Positions 33,750 to 44,580 of a stretch of DNA of 64,000 nucleotides are shown one piece after another; the stretch's first letter is position 1; every line of letters begins with the position of its first letter. Where the stretch lies: contig JXTB01000137.1 in assembly GCA_002914805.1 (NCBI GenBank), positions 594,699 through 658,698 of the forward strand. The letters are read 5' to 3'. The translations under genes were made by a program, and so were the position numbers. The notes beneath the pieces were generated by a model. The model was not told the origin of the DNA and did not search any database. It worked only from the letters and a program-made list of their open reading frames with translations. Origin of the DNA: Parasponia andersonii. Lineage: Eukaryota > Streptophyta > Magnoliopsida > Rosales > Cannabaceae.

Positions 33750-34546
33750 TTTCAATAATAAATTTAAAAAAATTATAAAAAATATTTTATATGTGAAAAA
33801 GTTAATTGATTAAAATAAACAAAAAGAAATAAGAATTTTATAGTGATTTAATCTTAAAAAAGATGAGTATATATTTATTGTTTTTCATTATTTTATGGAG
33901 AATTACAAGAATTCAAAATTACAATGTATTGTCCGCAAAGAAAAAATAAGAGTTTAAAAGGTTTTTTCAAAAATTCTTCCAAAAGATCCCTCGTTGAAAC
34001 ATTGAACTCCCTTTATATAGGTGAGGATAGCTCAATGTTTCCCAATTGTAAGAATGAATAACTGTATAATCGGGCAATATAATTTGAATAATAATATAAT
34101 TGGGTAATCACTTAAATGAGATGACTGGTCGATCTTTAAAGAGAAACTTTTGTTTTTCTTTGTAGGTTACCCGTTTGACGAAGCTTAGTCTAGTTTTCTT
34201 TTCATTCTGGTCGCACTTAACTCTTTCGGAAGAGGTCGTATTAACTTATGCGGTGGAGGTCGCACGTAACTCTTTCAGAAGAGGTCGCACGTAACTCTTT
34301 CAGAAGAGGTCGCACTAACTTATGCGGTGGAGGTCGCATGTAACTCTTTCAGAAGAGGTCGCACTAACTTATGCGGTAGAGGTCGCACGTAACTCTTTCA
34401 GAAAAGGTCGTACTAACTTATGCAGTGGAGGTCGCACGTAACTCTTTCGTAAGAGATCGCACTAGCTTTCTCATGCGACCTGATACACACTTGGTCAACT
34501 TTTCCCTTCATGGTATTGACCAACATACAGGATTTTAGACCGCACA
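33750..34546 (-). repeat. 3' LTR of the Tat element (left copy)
   Basis: 797 bp, ending TTTTAGACCGCACA, collinear with 43904-44580. Its start reads TTTCAATAATAAATTTA where the other copy has TGTCAACAATAAATTTA. A TATA box, CTATATAAAG on the minus strand, lies at 34011-34020. It is longer than the other LTR because its internal tandem array has more units. Confidence 0.92.
34209..34490. repeat. Tandem array in the Tat LTR (~49-bp unit)
   Basis: A unit of the form GAGGTCGCACGTAACTCTTT plus CAGAAGAGGTCGCACTAAC plus TTATGCGGTG repeats about five times with point differences and one extra half unit. The other LTR (about 44367-44510) holds about three units, so the array has changed in length since insertion. 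The repeats lie upstream of the LTR TATA box in element orientation. Confidence 0.85.
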
Positions 34547-34905
34547 TTCTTTAGGACAAAATGGAGCTTCCTTCTAATGTAAGTGCGAGCTTAAAAAATG
34601 CGACGTCATGACCTAGACTTGAGACCTTTGAAGAGTCGCCAGATCTCAAATCTCACATTTTTCAAGATCACGCGCACCTTTTTCTGACAGATGAAACCAC
34701 GTGTAGTCTTTTCTGAGAAGAATAGCAAAACTTGAGGAGACTTAATGATAGCGATGATGCCAGCTGTTATCTTAAATCGAATCGTTTCAAATTTTAAAAA
34801 GATACCGATTTAATTTCGGAAAAATCAAATCCCGCGTGAATTTCGGCCTTTAGATCTGAAAATTAAATACCTTGATCTATGGCTGTGATTTGACGACGCT
34901 CGAAG

Positions 34906-34914
34906 TATATATAT
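34906..34914 (+). promoter_or_regulatory. Candidate TATA box for the antisense gene of the Tat element
   Basis: TATATATAT stands in locally GC-richer sequence about 200 bases before a good splice donor (AAG then GTTAGT at 35104). This fits an independent plus-strand promoter just inside the 3' LTR. Sequence resemblance only. Confidence 0.5.
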
Positions 34915-34934
34915 CGAAAACTGATCCGCCTACT

Positions 34935-37289
34935 CTTCAAAAAACCTATTGTATGCTATTTCTCTCTAAACCCGAAGTATTCACAGAGAAATCCTTCCGG
35001 CATCATTCTATTTCCCAGCTCGCAAAACTTTGTCATCTTCTCCGACGAAGTTATCATCACAATCCTTCGAACGTCATCTTAGTCCTTCCGTCTTCGAAGA
35101 AAGGTTAGTATATATCTTTTCTCTTGTTCTTCGATTTTTCCAGAACTCTTATTTACAGATCCTAGAATAGAAAATAGGAACAAACTGTAGAACCTAAATA
35201 TAAGAGGCTAAATATTCTGAATAAAAACTCATCCTGTATTCGGATGGACTGTAAAATAGAAATTTTTAGATTCCCTTCGTTGGTCTATAGATTCTTCTTT
35301 TAGATGACTGACAAAGATGAACTCGTGAAAGATTTTTTATTTTCTTTTTTAACGAACTACTTGAACGATTTTTATGAATCCGTAGATCGATTAGAAAAAA
35401 TTCGATGAGTAGCTTGTTGATGCAATCCTAGGATGAGACCCCAAAACTGCTCGCATATAGCTAAGATCCCTGATGCTCGTATAGGACTAAATCCATCCAT
35501 ATTTCTTTTCAGATGTCTAGTAGTGAGGATTTTAGGGAAGGGAATACATTCTCAGGAGAATCTTCCAATACCAGTGTTAGCTCCATAAACCTTGAAGATT
35601 ATCTTGAGCTAGAACCCGAAATTGAGATAACTAGGATCAGGCAAAGTAGTCCTTGCATAGGCGACCTACCTCAAGACCAATGGCCTCGGCATATCAGAGA
35701 TGCCCCTGCATTCGCAACGGCTTACCAATATATAGAGGGAGACTGGTCATATACTAACATAAGGACGAGCTGTACCATGAACAGGCTCAGCAAAATCTTG
35801 CACAACTACAAGATCGCCAGCCCCCTTCGTCTTCCCATGGAGTTCAATCGACCACATACATCACGTCACGGAATTGCTTCATTCTCCAAAGCAGTTCTCA
35901 AATGCGGGGTCCACCTTCCACTTCATCCTTATATAAAATTCATCGTCGACTATTACGGAGTCATTCCTTTTCAACTAACTCCAAACACTTATAGATATAT
36001 GGTAGGTCTGTACATACTACACCATAAATTAGGCTTAGAAACCCCCACACCTGAAGAGTTCGCTTGGTTTTATCAAGTGAAATCAAACCTGTCAGATTTC
36101 GGCTTCTTTTATGTGAGCAAGTAGTCGAACTATGCAATAAAAACTATCTACAGGGTTCGCAACAATATGGAAAAATGAAAAAATCCATTTTTCCACTTTG
36201 ACTATGCGAATAACGGCTTCTTTCAGAATCTTGGTAGGTAGCTTTCCAGATTATCACCTTTTTTGATCGCATTCGTATGTCATCGCAGACAACAGGGAAT
36301 GGCCCAGACTTTCCAGAGAACAGCTCGCAAGGGTGTACAGAATCAACGATCTTCCGATTGAGGAATTTGATTGGAAAAAGCTTGGGACTTCCAAGAACTT
36401 TTTTCGCTTGCGGTTTGCTTCCAAAAGGAGCTGCGTTCCCTGATCCCACTGTCCATTCGACCAGACCCTCGAGCTCGAAGAAAAAGAAGCCGAGGAAGCA
36501 GACGAAAAAGAGTGCCTCGTCTTCCAAACCTAGGAAACGAAAAGCACCTGCCACCCCCACAACTTCGGAATCATCATCTCCAGAAACAGCATCACCGCCA
36601 ACTTTCCAACAAGAAGAGGGTAATTATATACATACATATATATATTTTCATCATCATCGTATTATGTCACCTCACTTGCTGATACATCTGTACAGAAATG
36701 GTTATTGGTAGTGGATTGTGAGCACCACCTTCCATTCTCGAGTCTATGGCAAAGTCCAAGATGCTAGAGAGCACACCTCCATCGACATCAAAAGGGAAAG
36801 AGAAGGTTGACACTTCCAAGAAACGAAAAGTCGCCTTCGAGGATATCCTGACAAGCTCCCCTCCTCCACAGCCTCAGACTATAAGCCATCCCGAACCATC
36901 CAAGGAGACTGCCACCTCTTCGGAACCAAACCAGGTTGATAAGGATGACGAACTCTTCGCACTCCTTAATCAATTACCGGAGAAGGTTGGTATAAGCACA
37001 ATCTTTATTGATCGCTTCACTTCCAAAAAGGGCTGGGAGAGGATGAAGCGACGATCTGCCAAGGTTGCCTTTGGTTAAGTCTGTTGAAGAGTTCAAGGCT
37101 ACTGAAGTCAAGGAGCTCGAAAACAAAGCCAGTGACATCACCTCGTCGACCATCATATACAACATCTTCTGCGAGTATCCGGATTTCTACTTTTCCATCC
37201 TCAGTGAAGACGTAGTCGAGCTTGCCCATAGTTGGAGGGAAGATGAAACTACCAAGACTGGAGATAGTGGGGTGAGCACATCTGCATAA
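34935..37289 (+). pseudogene. Antisense ORF of the Tat retroelement (PF04195-like 'putative gypsy type transposon' protein), disrupted
   Basis: Opposite strand to gag-pol; molecular function unknown. Predicted 5'UTR exon (~34935-35103), an intron (35104-35512) ending TTCTTTTCAG exactly before the ATG at 35513, then 203 open codons with an acidic Ser/Glu-rich start and a PF04195-like core: LPLHPYIKF, PFQLTPNTYRYMVGLYIL and PTPEEFAWFYQVK. A TAG at 36122 and a TGA near 36176 (where Trp is expected) interrupt a frame reading RVRNNMEK. A small intron is possible at about 36230-36291 (GTAGGT...CGCAG). The frame continues as EWPRLSREQLARVYRINDLP until a TGA near 36440. The last part (36746-37078) is Ser/Lys-rich with KKRK, nuclear-signal-like, and a short open block runs to 37289. 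It was clearly a spliced gene and is now broken. Confidence 0.72.
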
Positions 37290-38062
37290 TAATAATGTTA
37301 TTATTTTTTATTTTTACTTCAGAACAATACGGGCTTGGTCCCCTCTTATTTGTATTTTTTTTGCTTGCATATAGGTGCAAGCTTTTTATTAATGAATGAA
37401 TGCTTTTCTTATTAGATATTTATTCCTGCAAAACAATCAATACACTAAGTCGTAATATAGAAGATAATTAATTTAGCCAAGTAGTCAATCATTAAGTGAC
37501 TGATCAGTATGCTATTGCGATTTGAATCCAACACACTTAAAATGGTTGTGTTAGGATAGGTTAGGTCGCTTAAGAAAACAACAAGTATGAATGATACAAA
37601 CTCAAAAGTTCCATGGCAAAATGTAAATATAGCAATATATCACATCGAACAATGAACGTTTTACTTAGTTACTTTGTTGTTCGAGGAGAGAAATTGCGTA
37701 ATACGACATGTTAAGGCAAAAAGCGAGGAGAAAATCCTAAGATTTTAAGGAATTTTAGATATTTCGACGATCTAAAATTCTGACCCCTCTAAATGGACAT
37801 TTTGCATAGTCCCTTAGGAAACGAGAAGGAGATAATATTCTGATCCCACTGCCCCCCGAGTCTTATGGCATTCGAAGACTGCCATAAAACTATAAAAAGT
37901 ATCATATCGAATGATCGATGAGGAGACACCCTTATTGATGATGACGAATGACGACCAACAAATGAAGATTACGAATGATGATTAACGAATGACGATCAAC
38001 GAATGACGAATAAGTAGATCTTTATTGATGAATGACAAAAACATGAAGATATACATGAAAAT
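37290..38062. other. Spacer between antisense gene and pol in the Tat element
   Basis: AT-rich, non-coding. 37920-38015 has a degenerate short tandem repeat of ACGAATGACGA-type units, about seven copies in varying spacing. The convergent genes on either side end here, so any terminators of both transcripts would lie in this interval. Confidence 0.5.
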
Positions 38063-39377
38063 TTACTAATAATATCGACGAAGTTGTTCTGCATTCCAGG
38101 CATGCTTGATCTTTTATCCGCTAGTGCGAGCAAACGTATATGTCCCAGGTCGAATAATAGCATCAATAACATACGGTCCTTCCAAAGAGGGTCCAAATAC
38201 TCCAGCACCTTGCTCTTTATTATTAGGTAGGACTTGCCGAAGAACAAGGTCACCAACTTCAAACCCTCTTCGTCTGACTTTAGAGTTATAAAATCGAGCA
38301 GTGCGCTATTGATATGATGCGACTCGAAGCTGAGACTGCTCGCACCTTTCTTTTAAAAGATCGAGCTCATTTCTCATTAGTGTTTTGTTGCGATCTTGCT
38401 CATAGGTTGATCGTTGTAGAGAGCTTGCACCAATTTCAACCGGAATCATTGCTTCATATCTGTAAGCTAAAGAGAATGGACTGTCTCCGATAGTTGTTCG
38501 TTGAGTGGTGCGATAAGCCCATAACACTTCAGGGAGTACCTCTGGCCAAGCTCCTTTATGCTCTTCTAACTTTGTTTTTAAATTGTGTTTAAGTATTTTA
38601 TTTATCGCTTCGACCTGTCCATTGGCTTGTGAATAAACAACAGCGGAGAAATTCTTCTTGATGCCTAAGTTGTTGCAGAAGTTACGGAACTCGTCATAGT
38701 CAAATTGTTTCCTATTATCAGAAATTATGGTATGTGGTATTCCATAACGGCAGATTATAGATTTGTAAATAAAATCTATCATCTTTTTTTTAGAAATGGT
38801 ACTCAAAGCTTCAGCTTCCGTCCACTTGGTGAAATAATCGACTAGGGTCACTGCATACTTCAACCCACCTCGCGCCAATGGAAGTGTTCCGATAATATCA
38901 ATTCCCCATACTGCAAATAGCCATGGACTGGTCATTGGAGTGAGAGGAATGGATGGCATTCTAAGAACAGTTGCAAATCGTTGGCATTTGTTACACCTCC
39001 TAGTAAATTCCATCGTATCATTCTTCATGGTCGGCCAAAAATACCCTTGTCTTAGAATCTTGTTCGCAAGTGCCTGCCCCCCGGAATGATTGCCACATAT
39101 TCTTTCGCGAATCTCCCTCATAATGTAGTTCGCTTTCTTTATCGACTCATAACAATAGCGGCGCACTAAAACTCCTTCGATAAAACTTCTCGTCATAGAT
39201 AACATAGCGAGCTGCTTTCATTCGAAGTCGCTTTGTGTCATCTTTGTTTTCGGGGAGATCGCCATTTTGTATATACTTCATTATAGGATCTACCCACGAT
39301 GATCTTTTATCAACCGTCATAGCTATTTGAGGCTCTGCTTTGATACTAGGTTTTGTAAGAAACTCGACAGTGACCAC
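38063..39377 (-). pseudogene. Integrase of the Tat element, disrupted
   Basis: Minus strand, mostly one 299-codon stretch (38306-39205). The zinc module reads CGNHSGGQALANKIL and RRCNKCQ, with an Arg where the first His is expected. The DDE core follows: WGIDIIG, IISDNRKQF and GQVEAINK, all three acidic residues present, then AYRTTQRTTIGDSPF and YEAMIPVEIG. The C-terminal part continues in another frame as FEVGDLVLRQVLPNN, GPYVIDAIIRPGTYT and KHAWNAEQLRRYY, ending near 38063 after an internal stop. Frameshifts near 38300 and 39180 and stops show loss of function. Confidence 0.9.
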
Positions 39378-39500
39378 CTTTAGTAATTCGGCATCTTTTG
39401 TTGAGGCGAGTTTGGCTAGGGCATTTGCTTGAGTATTCTTAATGCGAGGAAGAAGTTGAATATTATAGGCAGTGAATGTCGAGAATAATCTTTATACCTC

Positions 39501-41216
39501 CTACAAATAAGCCATCATTCTCTTTCCTCTTGCTTGATATTCACCATTTACATGACAAACGACCAGCTGAGAATCACTGTATACCTCAATTACTTCGACC
39601 TTCATTTCTTGTGCGAGCTTTAGATCGGCTATCAGTACTTCATATTCTGCCTTATTATTTGATGCTGAAAATTTGAAGTGAAGTGCACAATGAATATTGT
39701 GCCTTTCAGGACTGATTAGTACTAAGCCCACACCAGCTCCATTCTCGTTCGACGATCCATCGACATAAAGCTTCCACAATCTGGATAAATCTGTAGCAGG
39801 TTTTTCGATTTCTTCTGTGGGAAGATCTACATCATACGTGAATTCTGCAATGAAATCTGCGAGGGTTTGCCCTTTGATCGCCGTGCGAGGTTGAAAATTG
39901 ATATCGAACTGACTCAACTTAACTGCCCACTTAAGCAGTTGCCTGGAAGTCTCAGGTTTTTGCAGAACTTGCTTTAATGGAAAGTTTGTGAAAACTTTGA
40001 TGGTGTGTGCATGAAAATAAGGTCGAAGTTTCCTGGATGCTATAATAAGTGCTATTGCTAATTTCTCCATCTTTGGATATCTTGTTTCGGCATCGAATAA
40101 TCTTTTACTTACGTAGTACACTGGTCGCTGTATCTTTTCATATTCCCGAGTTAACGTAGCGCTTGTCGCATATTTAGAAACAGCGAGGTATAAATATAAT
40201 TCTTCCCTTGGATTTGGCTTCGACAGGAATGGAGAAGAACCCAAGTGTATTTTTAATTCTTGGAATGCCTGCTCGCATTCTCTCATCCACTCGAACCTCT
40301 TCGAACCTTTCAATACTTTAAAGAATAGTTGGCACTTATCCGTTGACTTGGATATAAATCGACTCAATGCAGCTACTCTTCCTGCCAGGCTCTGCACATC
40401 TTTGAGTTTGCAAGGAGATTGCATATCAATCAGCGCTTGTATCTTCTGTGGGTTAGCTTCAATGCTTCGCTGATTGACCATAAAACCCAGAAACTTTCCA
40501 GATCCTACCCCGAATGCACACTTTTGAGGATTCAGCTTTATTTGATATTTTCAGAGAATTTTGAACATCTCATCAAGATGTTTGATGTGATCTTCGGCTC
40601 TCTTCAACTTCAACAGTATGTCATCAACATATACCTCCATTGTCTTACCAATTTATTTTACAAACATAATGTTGACAAGACGCTGGTAGGTTGCTCCTGC
40701 ATTGATGAGTCCGAAGGGTATCTTTTTGTAACAGTATAATCCCCGATCAGTGATGAACAAAGTGTGCTCCTCATCTAGTTCGTATATGGGGATTTGACTG
40801 TATCCAGAATATGCGTCCATGAAATTTAAGAGTTCATGCCCCGACGTCCCATCTATAAGCTGGTCGATTCTTGGAAGGGAAAAGCTGTCCTTCAGACATG
40901 CTTTGTTGAGATCTGTGAAATCGATGCATGTTCTTCACTTCTTGTTGGGTTTCTTCACCAAAACTGGGTTTGCAAGCCAGTTCGGATAAAAAGATTCCCT
41001 GATAAATCCAATTTCGAGCAACTTTTCTACCACTTCTTTCAGCGCGACGTACCGTTCTAGATTTATAGCTCTTCTTTTCTGCCGTACGGGCTTCTTTGTT
41101 GGATCTATGTTAAGACAGTGGCATATAATATTCGGATTGATCCTGACCTTATCCGAATGTTGCCATGCGAAGACATCCAAGTTAGATTCCAGAAAAGCGA
41201 CCAATGAAGCTCGCAC
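39501..41216 (-). pseudogene. Reverse transcriptase and dual RNase H of the Tat element, disrupted
   Basis: The RT N-terminal part is open at 40935-41216 (DVFAWQHSDKVRINPNIICH, FYPNWLANPVLVKKPNKK). It then runs with three in-frame stops through CIDFTDLNKACLKDSF, FMDAYSGYSQIPI, PFGLINAGATYQRLV and the YVDDIL active site near 40610-40630; the first stop replaces the Trp expected in K-W-R-x-C-I-D-F. From 40481 an open stretch of 326 codons holds the RT connection, the gypsy RNase H (YYVSKRLFDAETRYPKMEKL, then LKWAVKLSQFDI) and a second RNase H-like domain (LYVDGSSNENGAGVGLVL, NKAEYEVLIADLKLA, VYSDSQLVV). Two RNase H domains in this order point to the Tat lineage. Confidence 0.92.
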
Positions 41217-41222
41217 AGGTTC

Positions 41223-41993
41223 TTAAAACCTCGCTCCAATTTTTAAAATCTTGGAGGACCTGTCAAATAGTAAATCCTCCAAGTCTTCAATGGGTCCCGT
41301 TTTAACCTCTCCATCGACTTTTCGAGGGTCGAGGTCTTTGCTTGTCATTTCGATTGATGTTTTGCCTGACGTTTTGACTGACGCTTCGACTGACGTTTCG
41401 CCTGACGCTTCTCTTTGGACCATCATTGTGCGAGGTGTCATATCCTTTGCTGCGAGCTTTAAGGAGTTGTTATAACAAGTCCTTGCATCATATTGGTTGC
41501 CACGCACCTTGCCTACTCCTTGTTGAGTTAGGAATTTCATAGCGAGATGATAGATCGATGTTACTGCTCGAAGTTCCCTCAGTATTGGTCTTCCCAGTAT
41601 AGCATTGAATGCAGAGGGGCAATCTACAACCAAGAATTGGGTCATTACTGTTGAAACCCTAGGGTAGGTTCCAATGTCGTCTATTAACTCGATCACGCCC
41701 ATAGGCATTATGTTGTTACCAGTGAATCCATAGAGTGGAGTAACTACGGGCTTTAGGTCGCTTTCATTCAACCCCATCTTTTTAAAGGCGTCGTGATATA
41801 GGATATCAACAACACTTCCGTTATCGACCAATACCCGCCATAATTGTGTGCTTCCACAATTGATCTTTATGACCAACGTATCATTATGTGGATAATAGAC
41901 TTCCCTCGCGTCTTGTTCTGTGAAGGTAATGTCCATTTTCGGTACTCGCTGAAGCTTTCGTGGTCGCTGTTCGAGGTGTATGACGTTGGTCAA
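41223..41993 (-). pseudogene. Aspartic protease region of the Tat element
   Basis: A 256-codon open stretch. The protease core reads VLVDNGSVVDILY, then PLYGFTGNNIMPMGVIEL and AFNAILGRPILRELRAV. The active-site triplet is D-N-G; I believe N occurs in other Tat copies, so this need not mean inactivity. The C-terminal third has a degenerate repeat of SGETSVEASVKT-type units, visible in DNA as TGACGTTT(C/T)G words at 41355-41415. It is a fragment of a polyprotein whose neighbouring blocks are broken. Confidence 0.85.
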
Positions 41994-42074
41994 CGGCTGC
42001 TGTCGAGCTTTTTGCGCATACCTATCCTACGCTCTCTTGGAATCTCCCCTAACGTGCGGTCCTCCGAAAATAGT

Positions 42075-43830
42075 TCACACCTTGCGCTGAAAATCTGGAG
42101 GTCGCTGTCGATTTTCTTCTCGTCTTTCATCATTCTGTTTAGAGTACTGCCGCAGCCACCCTTCTTTAATCAATCTTTCGATCTCATCTTTCAGGGCAAA
42201 GCAGTTATTGGTATCGTGTCCAATGTCATTGTGAAACCGAAAAAACTTGTTGGAGTCGCATCTCGCTCTATCTCTTTTTATTGGTTCCGATTGACGATAC
42301 CGCTCCTGTTGGTTTGTGACCGCATAGATATGATCTATGGGTGCATTCAATTTAGTATAATTATTGAACCTCATGAGAGCTCTTGGAATTTCCTGCTTTT
42401 TCTGTTTGGGCTGCTTCTCAGTCGATTGTTCACTACTCCTTTTGTTCGACTTCTTATTATTGTTGTTGTTGTTTGTTGTCGCATCTTTGGCAGTATCCTT
42501 TCCTCTTCCCTTTGTCGTCTTAAGGTTTTCGCGTGAAGATTCTACCCTTAAATGTCGACCAACTCTTCAATAGAAGTCTTCAAGGGTTCTGCATTCTCGC
42601 TCAAGTAAATCTTCCCAGAGTTTAGTTTCTGGTCGCACTCCAGCCATCATTAGAGTTAAAACTCCTCCTTCAGGTGGGTTGTTGACCTTTGCTAATTCTG
42701 AGATAAAGTGATTTAGGTAAGATCGTAGAGTTTCCTCCGGACTTTGCTGAATAGTAGAAGACTGACCAGTGGAATAGTGAAATTCTTCGAAGCCTGGAAT
42801 TGCCTCAAGAATGCAGTCTGAAGTTGTTGCCAGGACGAGATTGAGCCAGACTTGAGTCCTCTGAACTATTTCTTTGCTTCTCTCGTGAGAGTTATAGCAA
42901 AACACCTGCAATGTGCGAGATCATCAACACGATGAAGTTCCATCAGGTCGCTGAAGTAATCCATATGGTCCTACAGATCAGTTTTCCCATCAAAAGTTTT
43001 TATGGTGGGAAGTTTAAATCTAGCAGGTAAGGCGGCAGCTCGAACCTACTCACTGAATGGCGATTAACGATACCTATCAGTGAGCTCATCGTCCCAACCA
43101 ACAAGTGCATCTAAAGCAATCCTCAGATTATGAACATCGACGTTCAGAGGGAGAACATTCTCTCTTACTGGTGGCAGGCGTGGCCTTTGACCGTTGTCAC
43201 GATATAAGGCGGGTTGGTTTGGTAGGGTGTGCTGCGACCTTAGGGATTCCGATAAAACAGTGCGACGAGATCGGCTTTGGTCGTTGTGATGCGATGTGGA
43301 TCGCTCCTGACTATGTCACTGATCCAAATATTGTGTCAGGTCTATAGGATTTTATCAAGATTCCCTACTGATCATTTCAAAGACACTCCTCGATTGACCT
43401 TTTTGCTCGTGTTTCAGATAATCACGATTAATGGTTGCTCTCCGAGAAGGTTGTCCACGATCACGATCAGTACTCAAACTTTCAGTACCAGATACCAGAG
43501 GCAAGTCTACGACCTTACCTTTTCCCTTAGAGATGAAATCTCCTCGATGCTCCTGCCGGGTTTTAGGTTGGTCGCAGTTCCCTATCTCCAGAATCTGAAT
43601 TCTTTTCTCAGATTGTTGAGCAGGACATTCTTTGGGACATTCATGCTGTGGTGGAGTTAGCATCTGTCCCTTAGCAAGTCCTCCATGCGATCCTGTTTCT
43701 GGACAATATTTTCCGGTGCGGTCATGGTAGACTGATCCTGAGCAGGATCTGCCTGTGCAGTAGCGGTACTTTGGGGATGATTTTGGCTAGTTCCGTTATT
43801 TCTGGTAATGTTTCTGGTGTTTGCCATTGT
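42075..43830 (-). pseudogene. gag of the Tat element, disrupted
   Basis: The likely start is MANTRNITRNNG at about 43827, just inside the 5' LTR, in two overlapping frames (43657-43887 and 43355-43663) rich in Gln/Pro/Ser. The capsid-like block SPEETLRSYLNHFISELAKV is open at 42567-42911. The C-terminal block (42075-42374) reads KFFRFHNDIGHDTNNCFALK followed by DEIERLIKEGWLRQY, typical of Tat gag, but Phe stands where the first Cys of the knuckle-like C-R-F-H motif is expected. The region 42912-43350 between blocks is frame-broken. Confidence 0.82.
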
Positions 43831-43903
43831 TGAAAGAAACGGAATGGACAAAATTTTCTGCCGGAATTGCCCTCCTTCTAGTGCCAATTATTGACGGAGG
43901 TTT

Positions 43904-44580
43904 TGTCAACAATAAATTTAGAAAAATTGCAAGATATGGCTTGTGTGTGAAAAGGGTTAATTAATTAAAATAAACAAAGAGACAAGAATTTTATAGTAGT
44001 TTAGCCCTAAAAAAAATGAGCATACGTCCACTGTTTTTCACTATTTTCTAGAGAATTATAAGAACTCAAAATTACAATGTATTATCCGGAAAGAAGAAGC
44101 AAGAGTTTAAAAGGTTTTTTCAAAAATTCCTCCAGAAGATCTCCTATCAAAATATTGAACTCCCTTTATATAGGTGAGGATAGCTCAATGTTTCCTAATT
44201 GTGAGAATGAGTAACTGTATAATCGGACAATACAATTTGAGTAACAATATAACTAGGTAATTACTTAAATAAGATGACTAGTCAATCTTTAAAGAGAAAC
44301 TTTTGTTTCCCTTTCTTTGTTGGTTGCCCGTTTGACGAAGCTTAGTCTAGTTTCCTTTTCATTCTGGTCGCACTTAACTCTTTCGGAAGAAGTTGTACTA
44401 ACTTATGTGGTGGAGGTCGCACGTAACTCTTTCAGAAAAGGTCGCACTAACTTATGCAGTTGAGGTGGCACGTAACTCTTTTGGAAGAGGTCACACTAGT
44501 TTACTCATGCGACCTAACACACACTTGGTCAACTTTTCCCTTCATGGTATTGACCAACATACAGGATTTTAGACCGCACA
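43904..44580 (-). repeat. 5' LTR of the Tat element (right copy)
   Basis: 677 bp from TGTCAACAATAAATTTA to TTTTAGACCGCACA. A minus-strand TATA box CTATATAAAG is at 44164-44173. Just inside it the minus strand reads TTGGCACTAGAAGGAGG, where the primer-binding site should be; I could not assign the tRNA. Confidence 0.92.

Larger units (their letters stand above)
33750..44580 (-). mobile_element. Ty3/gypsy LTR retrotransposon, Tat (Ogre/Retand-like) lineage, decayed, with antisense gene
   Basis: The 10.8-kb element has homologous LTRs at both ends and, on the minus strand, gag, protease, RT, RNase H and integrase in gypsy order. A second RNase H-like domain (LYVDGSSNENGAGVG) lies between RNase H and integrase, a mark of the Tat lineage. 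On the opposite strand, between integrase and 3' LTR, lies an extra ORF resembling the 'putative gypsy type transposon' family (PF04195), also known from Tat elements. Stops and frameshifts affect all genes. Flanking 5-mers (AATTT, ATAAC) differ and the left LTR has lost its terminal TG, so the target duplication is not preserved or the ends were altered. Confidence 0.9.

Noticed and set aside
34872-35108. 78-codon plus-strand frame before the antisense ORF
   Set aside because: It covers the presumed 5'UTR exon and ends at the splice donor; no family match, so treated as leader.
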